From Owenia fusiformis (lineage: Eukaryota; Annelida; Polychaeta; Sabellida; Oweniidae): a stretch of DNA of 35,500 nucleotides. Location: NCBI GenBank assembly GCA_903813345.2, contig CAIIXF020000012.1, positions 498,001 to 533,500 of the forward strand, read 5' to 3'. Shown piece after piece: positions 1-9,789 of this stretch; position 1 is the stretch's first letter, and each line of letters begins with the position of its first letter. Under the pieces are notes generated by a model. It worked only from the letters and a program-made list of their open reading frames with translations, was not told where the DNA came from and ran no database searches. The position numbers and the translations under genes were made by a program.

Positions 1-1464
1 TGTTTTTAAGATATTTCAGAACCTTTATCGGTATACAAGTGCCTAGAAATGAGACATTTAAGGACAAAACTTTGCATTTTTTTTATCATTTTCGCTTTCA
101 GCAGTAATATATAGTTCCTCATATCTTGAGTTTTATGCTGTCTGATTGTTTCATTTTCAATCAAATCTGTTCTTGTGCATGTCTTCTTCCATTTAAGATA
201 TAGAAAATGTATAGTAGACAAACAATGTTCATATTAGAGCTTTCAGATATCCCCTACCCCATCTATTATGGAAAATAACCGAGAAATATGAAAATGTAAA
301 ATAACTTGAAATTGTAAACTTTAATCAAGTTGTAGCTGTTCTATATCAATATTATGTGTTATTTAATGTTTTTAAGATTTTTAAAAACCTTTATTGGTAT
401 TCAAGTGACTAGAAATGAGACATTTAAGGACAAAACTTGGCATTTTTTAATCAATGCTGCTTTCAGCAGTAACATATAGATCCTCATATCTTGAGTTTTA
501 TGCTGACTGGTTGTTGCATTTTTGATTAAATCTGTGCTTGTACATGTGTTCTTCCATTTAAGGTATAGGAAATGTATAGTGGACAACCAATGTTCATATG
601 AGATTGTTCAGATCTCCCCTACCCCATTTATTATACAAAATTACCCAAAAATATGAAAAAATAAAATAACTTGACATCATAAACTTTAACAAAGTTGTAG
701 CTATTCTATATCAATATTATGTGTTATTTAATGTTTTTAAGATATTTCAGAACCTTTATCGGTATACAAGTGCCTAGAAATGAGACATTTAAGGACAAAA
801 CTTTGCATTTTTTTTATCATTTTCGCTTTCAGCAGTAATATATAGTTCCTCATATCTTGAGTTTTATGCTGTCTGATTGTTTCATTTTCAAACAAATCTG
901 TTCTTGTGCATGTCTTCTTCCATTTAAGATATAGAAAATGTATAGTAGACAAACAATGTTCATATAAGAGCTTTCAGATATCCCCTACCCCATCTATTAT
1001 GGAAAATAAACGAGAAATATGAAAATGTAAAATAACTTGAAATTGTAAACTTTAATCAAGTTGTAGCTGTTCTATATCAATATTATGTGTTATTTAATGT
1101 TTTTAAGATTTTTAAAAACCTTTATTGGTATTCAAGTGACTAGAAATGAGACATTTAAGGACAAAACTTGGCATTTTTTAATCAATGCTGCTTTCAGCAG
1201 TAACATATAGATCCTCATATCTTGAGTTTTATACTGACTGGTTGATGCATTTTTGATTAAATCTGTTCTTGTACATGTCTTCTTCCATTTAAGGTATTGA
1301 TAATGCATAGTGGACAAACAATGTTCATATTAGAGCTTTCAGATCTCCCCTACCCCATTTAATAGGGAAGATTACCGGAAAATATAAAAAATAACTTCAA
1401 ATTACCAGTATAAACTTTAACAAAGATGTAGCCATTCCTTATGTGTTATTGAATGGTATAATTA
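1..1464 (-). repeat. Higher-order repeat: two ~731-bp dimers of the satellite
   Basis: Units 1 and 3 (starting near 1 and 732) are almost identical over about 365 bases, differing at only a handful of positions such as TTTTCAATC versus TTTTCAAAC near 160 and 890. Units 2 and 4 (starting near 369 and 1099) are likewise close to each other. Adjacent units differ much more. This A-B-A-B pattern means a two-unit block was duplicated recently as a whole. Confidence 0.85.
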
Positions 1465-1890
1465 ATGTTTCAGGACCTTCATTAATATACTTGTGTCTAG
1501 AAATTAGACATTTAAGAACAACATTTGGCATTTTTCATCAATTTTTCATCATTTCCACGTTTAGCAATAACATTACTGTATTTCCTTTTATCTTGAGTTT
1601 TATGCTGATTGGTTGATGGTTCTTGAACAAATCTGTTCTTTTGCCTGCCTTCTTTGATTTAAGGTATTTAAACATGTGAGGACAGCCTGACATTATATGA
1701 GAGCTTATACATATCTCCCCTACCCCATTTTGAAAAAATAACCAGAAATATAAAAACCAAATAATTTCAAAGTATAGACTTTAACAAAGTTGTTGCTATT
1801 CTAGATCAATACTATGTATTATTTGATATTTTCAGATGTTTCAGGAACTTCATGAGTATACAAGTCTAAAAATTAGACATTTAAAGTTGA
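1..1890 (-). repeat. Left arm: ~365-bp satellite array, inverted relative to 3600-5620
   Basis: Five successive units begin near 1, 369, 732, 1099 and 1465, with a degenerate partial unit after 1830. All share the segments ATGAGACATTTAAGGACAAA, CATATCTTGAGTTTTATGCTG and a conserved CCCCTACCCCAT block. The same sequence appears in reverse complement at 3600-5620. The array runs off the left edge of the window, so its outer boundary is unknown. Units nearest the spacer (1465-1890) are clearly more diverged than the outer ones. Short minus-strand frames of 61-71 codons recur once per unit but are broken in several copies, so they look like by-products of the repeat rather than genes. Confidence 0.9.
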
Positions 1891-2611
1891 GTTGCAAATG
1901 GGGCGGGTATTCTCTATCTTTGTCTATTTGGGCTTTCTGGTAATAATACATTGCAAACTGCTCATGAATCTATGCAATGTATAGTAGAACACTTGGAATA
2001 TATTTAAATGTAATGGGGTATAGTAGTGTGATAATCATAACCAGTGATCAAGCCATATTGGTTGAATATCCTTGATGCGAGTAGAAATAATCTTGATTTA
2101 CATCATTAAAAAAATCACAATTCAGTCAAACTGGTGTCAAACTTGGAATCTACATATAAAATTACATCTAAAAGTGTGGTTTTGAAAAGAGTTGATCAAC
2201 TTTGAAAATGTGACTTCTAGGTCGGGGAGATTCCCCATAGACCCCATGTTGTAAAACTACAAAAAGTGAAATATCTTTTCTTGTGTTGGGCAGATAATAT
2301 TTTCTTTTACTGGACTTATTTTAATTTGTATAACTATCACATACATAAGGGTAATTTGAAAAGTGAACCACTAAAACTGATGCATATTCAAGTTTAAGGG
2401 AATTTTGTAATACCCTGCCATGTTATTTCCCCCGAATCAGCCACCTGGTGGCGAAACTGGTAACTACCTACTCGCATCTGAGTGATTCCCTCATATCAAT
2501 TGCAATGTTAAAGGCTTGGTGATTTCCATATTACACCTAAGGGTGGTGTAATTAGGAAGTTCATGATGGATATTGGGCTTGGGGATATTTTGGTAAATGC
2601 AATCATTGTGA
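1891..2611. other. Spacer between the satellite arms, first part
   Basis: Unique AT-rich sequence with no open frame worth reporting and no RNA motif. It begins where the left satellite array loses similarity and runs to the decayed coding fragment at 2612. The words GATGCGAGTAG (about 2076) and CTACTCGCATC (about 2469) are inverted copies of each other, but no longer inverted pairing was seen around them. Confidence 0.5.
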
Positions 2612-2761
2612 AATGAAGAAGTTGACACTCTCCTTATGGCCCATGTCTATTACAGTGCTGCAGACAAGACAAAGGAATTCAATGTTGAGAGAATTTGTAT
2701 TCAGTCTGATGATACAGAATGTTGCTTGCAAAGAAGGATGAGAGTTAAAAAGAGCTCTTAA
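2612..2761 (+). pseudogene. Decayed protein fragment with an EE-x-DT ... QSxDTE pattern
   Basis: Reading from 2612 to the TAA at 2759-2761 gives about 49 residues beginning NEEVDTLLMAHVYYSAADKT and containing IQSDDTE about 20 residues later. The spacing of E-E-x-D-T, a hydrophobic/H segment and a second S-x-D-T resembles a family of repeat-associated proteins common in cnidarian and molluscan genomes, where the signature is usually HEEADTR...SPDTDV (recalled from general knowledge; possibly a PIN/NYN-like nuclease fold). The frame is closed by a TGA just upstream, and an N-H codon pair in the neighbouring frame suggests a single-base frameshift. No functional product is expected. The match is short, so the family call is tentative. 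Confidence 0.33.
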
Positions 2762-3599
2762 AGTTTCTTATGTCCTTCATTTAGGTAGCATTCTAAATTA
2801 CTATATGAATCTCAAAGTGCAATACCTATTTGAAGATATATCAAAGATGGGTGTCTTGTACCAGTACTCACAAACAAACCTTCGTAGCAACACAAAAAAC
2901 ATATGTCCTTGGCAATTCGCAAATGTAAAATGGCAAAAGGCAGAGAAAATTGCAAATACAAAGTTTCTAGTCAAGGGTGTATTGCTACTTGTCAATGTGG
3001 CAATAAACAACATAGTGCACATCGTTGGACAATATTTTAGGATGAGTTTCTCAGAACTATAAAAATTATTTAGAGATCTTACATATCTGAATATATAGCT
3101 TGTGGTGTCATGAGCAACTTAGACCTTTAAGATGACTTAAATGCAGCTCTAACATAGAACCAGGGAGATTTGAAAAATCAGGCTGTTGCTAGATTAAGTT
3201 CGAGAGTTGTGAACAATCATGTTTATATATAGACATATCCTTTGATTCATATGAGGGTAAACTGAAGGTACAAAATTATTTCGCACTATTCTATTTTTGA
3301 GTAATCTTTTAAAAATATGGTAGTGTAGTAATTTTATCTCTAATATGTATATTTGTGTTTAAAACACATTTTCCATGCTTTGAAGATAACAAGACACATA
3401 ATTGAATATATATGATCTAAAATATATCAACAATCACCATTCAACTAAAAATATAAACAACTAATACTGAAAGTGAAAAATTGGTCATTTTGCCCATTTA
3501 TGTGTCATTTTTTGATTTTAGTGTGCTAATAAATGTGCTAAACTTTTAAAAAGTTTAAGAATATTAAACATGCAATAATAACATTTGTGTCGGTTTTCT
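2762..3599. other. Spacer between the satellite arms, second part
   Basis: AT-rich sequence. An 85-codon plus-strand frame at 2805-3062 and an overlapping minus-strand frame are present, but neither shows a recognisable domain or codon pattern. I would not call either a gene. Confidence 0.4.
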
Positions 3600-5620
3600 T
3601 ATTAAATGGTGGAGGGCAGATCTTAGACCTCTAATAAAAACATTGTTTGTCTTACATACATTTTCTTTAACTTAAATCAAAGAAGACAGATTCAATAGAA
3701 AACATATATGAATCTATCATCAAAGAATTATAATTGTGGAAAATTATATGCTACTGCTAAATGCAGAATGCTAAAAATGACAAATTTTAGACACATGTAA
3801 TCAAATGAAGGTTACATTAAATAATACATAGTATTGATAGAGAATAGCTACAATTTTGTTAAAGTTTATGATTTGAAATTACTTTTTCATTTACATTATA
3901 AATGGGGCAGGGGAGACATGAAAGCTTTATATCAACATTGGTTTTCCAATATACATTTTTTATATCCTAAATGGAAGAAGACATGTACAAGAACAGACCT
4001 GACCAAGAATGCACCAACCAGTCAGCATAAAACTCAATATAAAGGGACCTAAACGTTATTGCTGAAAGCGAAAATGAAAAAAAGTTTTGTCCTTAAATAT
4101 CACATTTCTAGGCATTAGAATACTAATGAGGGTCCTGAAACATCAGAAAAAGATTAAATAATACAAAGTATTGACATAGAATAGGTACAACTTTGTAAAA
4201 GTTCATAATTTGAAGTTATTTTACTTTTTTAATAGTTTCCGGTCATTTTTCCTAATGAATGGGGTAGGGGAGATCTGAAAGCTCTACTATGAACATTGGT
4301 CATCCACTATACATTTTTTTATATCGTAAATGAAAGAAGACATCTACAAGAACAAATTTGACTAAGAATGCACCAACCAGTCAGCATTAAACTCGAGATA
4401 TAAGGACCTATATGTTATTGCTGAAAGTGAAAATGGTAAAAAAGCCATGTTTTGTCCTTAAATGTCTCATTTCTAGGCACTAGTATACCAATAAAAGGTT
4501 CTAAAATATCTTAAAAAGATTAAATACCACATAATATTGATATAGAATACTGTACTCCGGGTATTGTTCGCGTGCGATTTAATTTCGCTTTGTTCGCGAA
4601 TGCAGTAAAATCGCGAACATTTATCGTCACGAAATCTATCTTTTAAATCCCCCGGAATTTGACCTGGGACTTTTGATATGAAAAAAATTCAACTTGTGCA
4701 ATCCGCGAAATGTCATCAACTCAAATCCGCGAAATTAAATAGCCGCAAAATTGCAATTTTGAATAATCGCGAAATTTTATAGCGTCAAAATTTACCAGGA
4801 GTACAGTAGCTACAACTTTATTAAAGTTTATAGTTTCAAGTTATTTTATATTTTCATATTTTTCTTATAATTTTTCATTATAAATGGGGTAGGGGAGATC
4901 TGAAAGCTCTATTATGACCATTGCTGGTCCACTATATATTTTCTATACCTTAAATGGAAGAAGACATCTACAAGAACAGATTTGATTAAAATTGCAACAA
5001 CCAGTAAGCATAAAACTCAATATATGAGGAACTATATGTTACTGCTGAAAGCTAAAATGATTTTAAAAATGCCAAGTTTTGTCCTTAAATGTCTCATTTC
5101 TAGGCACTAGTATACCAATAAAAGGTCCTGAAACATCTGAAAAACATTAAATAATACATTATATTGATATAGAATAGCTACAACATTGTTAAAGTTTATA
5201 AATTCAAGTTATTTTACATTTTCATATGTTTCAGTAATTTTTCATAATAAATGGGGTAGGGGAGATCTGAAAGCTCTAATATGACCATTGGTGGTCCAAT
5301 ATACATTTTTTGTATCTTAAATGGAAGAAGACATGTACAAGAACAGATTTGATCAAAATTGCAACAACCAGTCAACATTAAACTCAAGATATAAGGAACT
5401 ATATGTTACTGCTGAAAGCGAAAATGATCAAAAATGCCAAATTTTGTCCTTAATTATCTTATTTCTAGACACTAGTACACTAATGAAGGTCCTTAAATAT
5501 CTGAAAAACATTAAATAATACATAGTGTTAATATTAAATAGCTACAGTTTTGTTTGAGTTGAACATTTTAACTTTTTGTAGTTTCCATTTTTAGCCAATT
5601 TTTTCTAAAAAATTCAAGGT
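3600..5620 (+). repeat. Right arm: ~365-bp satellite array, opposite orientation to 1-1890
   Basis: About five units in reverse complement to the left array. Landmarks are the ATGGGGTAGGGGAGATCTGAAAGCTC block (about 3902, 4259, 4885, 5250), AAATGGAAGAAGACATGTACAAG and the AATAGCTACAACTTTG joint. The unit nearest the spacer (3600-3830) is strongly diverged, the outer ones less so. The unit containing 4540-4810 is interrupted by a MITE. The array ends around 5560-5620 in a truncated copy. Together with the left arm this makes an inverted structure with roughly 1.9-2.0-kb arms and a ~1.7-kb loop. Confidence 0.88.
4550..4806. mobile_element. 257-bp MITE with TA target-site duplication, inserted in the satellite
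   Basis: The ends are inverted repeats: CTGTACTCCGGGTA on the left and TACCAGGAGTACAG on the right, with one mismatch over 14 bases. It is flanked by TA on both sides (4548-4549 and 4807-4808). Other satellite copies (for example near 5170) read GATATAGAATAGCTACAAC without interruption, which is the empty site with a single TA. This identifies the boundaries and the duplication directly. The interior carries repeated CGCGAAATT/CGCGAAC words in both orientations and no coding potential. A TA duplication with short TIRs fits a Tc1/mariner-type MITE. Confidence 0.88.
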
Positions 5621-6029
5621 ATGTCTTCTTCGGACCAATATTTAGATATGTTCGCAAGAGTTATATGCTTCGCAGGCGAAATCCCTTAAGCAGGACACCC
5701 TAATAGAATGAAAAATACAGAGAAACTCCATCCAGCTCACAAAGTCATTTTTTGCACAATTCTCACACCTTCCACCCCGAGTAGAAGGGAACATGAGTTA
5801 TTTTTTGATCTGCGACTTATAATGTTAAACGAAGTCGCCTTTTTGAAAATTTTCTTTTTACATATATTATTGTATTAAATAAAACATGATTAATAAAAAA
5901 AAAAAGTTATTTTTTGTTTTCTTTAGGATTTGGATTATATTTTTTCTAATATGGTATGCTTGTAGTACAAAATGAATATTGTCATTATTTTAGACCAAGT
6001 TATTTATATTTCTGAAGTTCTGATCAAGT
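5621..6029. other. No recognisable feature
   Basis: AT-rich sequence right of the satellite arm, with runs such as AATAAAAAAAAAAAG near 5890. No coding frame, RNA gene or clear repeat was seen. Confidence 0.4.
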
Positions 6030-6440
6030 TAGAGCCTAGCAACCATCTAACTTAGATGTGCAATTTTTGGCTGCTTTCCTTTCTGCAAGTTACTTATAAA
6101 AAAAATTAATGGTCACACTATTTTTGCATAGCAACCACCTAGCAACAGAAATAATTAATAAAGACATTGGAGCCTCAAAACAGGTATCTACAATGTGATG
6201 TGCATTTAAGGGCACTGTTGTCTCCTGTATGCTACTTTCAACTGACATTAGATGATTTCTCTTGGCCACATTTATTTTATGTCATATTATTTTTCCTAGA
6301 AGCTCACTGGCAACAAGAATAAATTATATGTTTGAGCCTAATACTAGTAACTGACACCCGATGATCTTTCTTTGCAGAGATGGTACTGGCTTTTATTATA
6401 TGTCACATTATTAGTTTTGCTTAGTAACCACCTAGCAGTA
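6030..6440 (+). repeat. Degenerate repeat with a TAGCAACCACCTAGCAAC core
   Basis: Related segments recur near 6030, 6112, 6281 and 6399, each pairing a GTCACATTATTTTT-like stretch with a core resembling TAGCAACCACCTAGCA. Spacing is irregular (about 80-170 bp) and identity is moderate. A reversed relative (GTTGCTAGGTTGTTG) occurs at about 8490-8540. It looks like an old dispersed or tandem repeat. Confidence 0.5.
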
Positions 6441-6539
6441 AGTAGTTTTATATAATTATGACCACTTTGATGATGTTTGGGAGTGGTGACTTATCTCGAA
6501 ACATCACCCATTATGAACATGCATCAGGTCATAAACTCT

Positions 6540-7070
6540 CTGTCAAATGGTGAGCCGTCTCATTTCGGAAACCAGGTTTTGCCCAGGTAATGAGTTGTGC
6601 TCGATTGTGTTTTGGGATTGGCGTTGTCACAGGTTGTTGTATCCATGTGGCATTGTGTTTTATAGGTTGGGTATTAGTTCGTGTCTGATTGTGTTATTAT
6701 TGTTTGGTGTTAGGTTTTGCCCAGTTGTGTTGTGTTAATTCAACAATATGTAGCTAGGTTGTGTTTCATTTGATTTTCTCGGTTGTGTTGTGTTGGATTG
6801 TTATTGGGTTGTGCATGTTTGTAATTGTTGGTTTGACAGTTAGTTGTGTGTTAGCGGTTAGTTTGCTGGTTGTGTTATGTGAGTTTGGTATTGGGTTGTG
6901 CCCCATTGTGTATGTCAGTTCCAACAATTATGTAACCGTTGGGTAATGTTGTATTATGTTGTGATTGTGTTATGCTGGTCAGAGACAGGCCTTGTCCTAT
7001 TGGGTGAGGTATGGAGTTGTGCCTGATTGTGCTGTGTGATTGGTGTTTCCTCATGTTCGAGAAAGTTGTT
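6540..7070 (+). repeat. GT-skewed degenerate simple-repeat tract
   Basis: Over roughly 500 bases the plus strand is dominated by G and T, with recurring words GTTGTGT, ATTGTGTT, TTGGGTTGTG and GGTTTTGCCC. The strand asymmetry is extreme compared with the flanks. The hydrophobic 60-codon frames at 6547-6738 and 6761-6946 arise from this composition and are not convincing genes. Confidence 0.6.
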
Positions 7071-7489
7071 TCTGTGTATTGGCATCAAAGGAGGAGGGAA
7101 AGTATCGTAACAGATTTCGGACAGTCATATTTTGGATTTTGACTATTTTCTGAGGATGCATATGTGAGACCATGGCCAATGCATTACTTCCAGGAAAAAC
7201 TTAACACTCCTAGAGATGATAAGAGAATTTCGACTTTGAGACAGGGAAGATGCAAACAATCCACCCACATGTTTTTCTTAAATGTTTTTCATGATTTTCA
7301 ACCCCTTCCACCCCTGCTTTTTAACTTTTTCTTGCATCAATATGTTGTGTTTTGACACACAGTTAATCCCTTTAAAGGAATGAGTGATTCCTTTTAGATA
7401 AAGCAGAAAACAATATTTACCATGTTATTTTCCCATAGGGAAAATCCATGCGATCCATTGCTTTCAGCTAATTTTGGTCACCCATAATG
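7071..7489. other. No recognisable feature
   Basis: A 63-codon plus-strand frame at 7164-7355 has no recognisable domain. Nothing else is supported. Confidence 0.4.
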
Positions 7490-7740
7490 GATATCTTGAA
7501 AACCTCCGAAGGAATCACTTATTGGCTCACACAGTGAGCCTATGGGATCGACCAGGCGTCCGTCCGTCCGTAAACATTGGCCGCACAAATTAAATCTGCT
7601 ATTCGGATTGAGTCATATCCACATTCATTTTATGCATATCCATAATGCCTATTTGACCTTTCATCGCCATTTCCCAAGTTCGACCAGTTTCTGAGAAATT
7701 GCTGATTTTGACGTCAAAAAGTCAAATTTTCTGTAAATAC
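7490..7740 (+). repeat. Dispersed repeat with a GTCCGTCCGTCCGT core
   Basis: The stretch holds TTGGCTCACACAGTGAGCC, an imperfect palindrome, followed by CAGGCGTCCGTCCGTCCGTAAAC. From general knowledge this combination, with nearby wording about ATTTGACCTT and TTCTGAGAAATTGCTGA, is typical of a high-copy dispersed repeat in molluscan genomes. Only one copy lies in this window, so family membership is inference. No protein is encoded. Confidence 0.45.
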
Positions 7741-8757
7741 TAGACACTTTGTTGAAGTAGAACTTTCAAATAACTTGTAGTAGTTGCTGTATATGTAACT
7801 TATGTTCTCTGAAGATTTCAAAGCTCTTGAAATTACAGTTTTTGGTGTTTACTCTATAAAATTTGACAAAAAGTAGGACTTGGTTATTTTCGGGGAGCTT
7901 TCGCATGTATAAGTCAATCATCATTGTAATAACTTTAGAATATGTATACATTATTTATCATGAATGCAAGGATATATGTCTAAACCTAATCATAAGGGGT
8001 CAGATGCTTTAGCATTTGGAACATTTTGTAGCATATATATCTAACAGTGAATTAATTAAATATGTTTTGGTGATAGTGGTGTTTTTTGGCCTCAGCTAGC
8101 ACAAAAAGTTATCATGCGATTTACATCGGGTTTATTTTATCTGGAAGGAATTGCATTAATTGATGATTAGATGGAATTTCATGTTGATGGAATAATTATT
8201 CTGATATAATTATTGCAAAGAATTAGCTCCGTGGACACCAAAAACCAAATAAGGGTTAAGTAACTCGTGTTATTGCAAAGGAACATTCCAATCCACCAAA
8301 GTCAAGATAGACAAACAAACATCTGTTTGCATTACGGTCCATTTTAAATTCTTTGTTTGGTAATGGAATTACATTTAGAGGCTAGGACACTTAAAATACC
8401 TATATCAAACTTGAAAAAATGTTTTTACTTCTTCTTTATGAACAGCACCAATTAAAACAATGATTTTTCTGCAAAATATATTTAATGCTGTTGCTAGGTT
8501 GTTGTCATGTGGTTGCTTGGTTATGACATGTCACTTATCCAGTCAATATGGTAGATTGAAGTCGAAAAACGTTTCGCAACACTGCACTTCCAGCTGATGA
8601 AATTGAAGAGAAAAGACAGAAAATTAAACGTACCGCATAATACAATAAAAGCAAACAACAAGGTCGAAAAGATTTTGAAGAATATCGATCAAAATTTCTA
8701 TGAAGTGAGAATGTTGATCGTTTGGGGGAGTTTTATCTGAGTAATCATGGAATAAAA
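7741..8757. other. No recognisable gene; AT-rich intergenic sequence
   Basis: A 61-codon minus-strand frame (7766-7951) lacks any recognisable domain. The only repeat relation seen is the inverted GTTGCTAGG motif near 8490. Confidence 0.4.
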
Positions 8758-8760
8758 ACG

Positions 8761-8899
8761 TTATTCAACGATTTCTCTGGATATACTGAAAATATTCTGC
8801 CCTTGAGAGTCTGTATTTTACTTTGCTAGCGTATCGTGAAATACAGACCTTGTCGGGCAGAATATATATTTTCTGCATTTCACTCGAATCATTGAATAA
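8761..8899. mobile_element. ~140-bp imperfect palindrome (MITE-like)
   Basis: The left half begins TTATTCAACGATT and contains AATATTCTGCCC and GTCTGTATTTTAC. The right half contains GTGAAATACAGAC, GGGCAGAATATATATTTTC and ends AATCATTGAATAA. The two halves pair along almost the whole length around a short centre near 8825-8835. Flanks show no obvious target duplication. There is no coding capacity. Confidence 0.7.
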
Positions 8900-8917
8900 G
8901 TTAGAATAATTCCCTCA

Positions 8918-9360
8918 TTAGTTCTACCCCTCCAAATTCTGTTACTACCCCACCCCCTTGAAATAACAATACTTAGATTTATTAACCAGAAATGCTGTAG
9001 AATAGCTGTGTAATGTAAAATTGTATATGCATATCAAATAAGTCAAGTTAAACCCTGTATGTATAAAGATAGGAGAACAGTAAGCATAGACAATTATAAG
9101 GTTGACGCCACTACTTTTGATCACTTATGTAATTGTATGATCTTTGACACTTTTCAACCATGAAAATTGCAATATCTTTTGTATTGAAATGAATTAGAAG
9201 AAGACCCAAAAGATGTATCCTCTGAAATGGAGAACTGTACATGTGTAAATGAGATTTATCCTCAATGCTGATTAGCTCTACCCCCTCCCACATGTTTTCC
9301 TCCCACCAATCCCCCATGCAATAACAACTCTTTGATCTATTTACCACAAATGCTTTATAT
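8918..9360 (+). repeat. Diverged direct repeat (~355-bp spacing)
   Basis: The stretch at 8918-9000 (TTAGTTCTACCCCTCC ... AATAACAATACTTAGATTTATTAACCAGAAATGCTG) has a diverged counterpart at 9270-9358 (TTAGCTCTACCCCCTCC ... AATAACAACTCTTTGATC then TTTACCACAAATGCTT). This looks like an old tandem duplication. An 87-codon minus-strand frame across the second copy has no recognisable domain. Confidence 0.5.
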
Positions 9361-9510
9361 ACACTCCCCTCCATAAGTTTGGCAACCTTTTTTCCCCATT
9401 GAACTATGTGTTAAAGCCTCTTTACGTTTGAAATTTTATTTACTTAACCGGCGTCTGATGAAATAACTTATAATATTGATGGAAACGTAAAATGACTTTA
9501 TTAGGTCGAA

Positions 9511-9768
9511 AATTAATTTGTATTACTTTCCTCAAATCACTTACCAAAATAACTTACTTTTTCGAGCTTTCGGTAGCATCTACTACCTTTGTCAAGATGA
9601 TATATTGGCGGGAAATGGGCTGACCCTTGACCTGGCTTGGGTTTTACTCCTGTGTAGTTCCAACAGTCCCGGGAAACCTTAAATCCAGAGTCCCTGTTAA
9701 GTTGTGGCTTGCTTGTAAAAAGTAAGTTATTTTGGTTAGTGATTTGAGGAAAGTAATACAAATTAATT
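9511..9768. mobile_element. Hairpin element with 52-bp near-perfect inverted arms
   Basis: Bases 9511-9562 and the reverse complement of 9717-9768 are identical apart from one position in 52. They enclose a ~154-bp loop that contains GAGCTTTCGGTAGCATC. The words AGGTCGAAAATT occur just left of the first arm and again about 40 bases right of the second arm. Such high arm identity in an otherwise decayed region implies recent arrival or arm homogenisation. A MITE or the repeat end of a larger element are both possible. Confidence 0.75.
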
Positions 9769-9789
9769 ATCTTTACCTAACCGATGAAT

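Noticed and set aside
6-1317. Recurring 61-71-codon minus-strand frames (starting MSTIHFLYLKW) in the left satellite
   Set aside because: The equivalent frame is broken by stops or frameshifts in several right-arm copies, so conservation reflects repeat copying and not selection.
9450-9510. Hammerhead-ribozyme-like core (CTGATGA ... GAAAC)
   Set aside because: Stem II cannot form between the two core strands, and no matching stem I/III was found.
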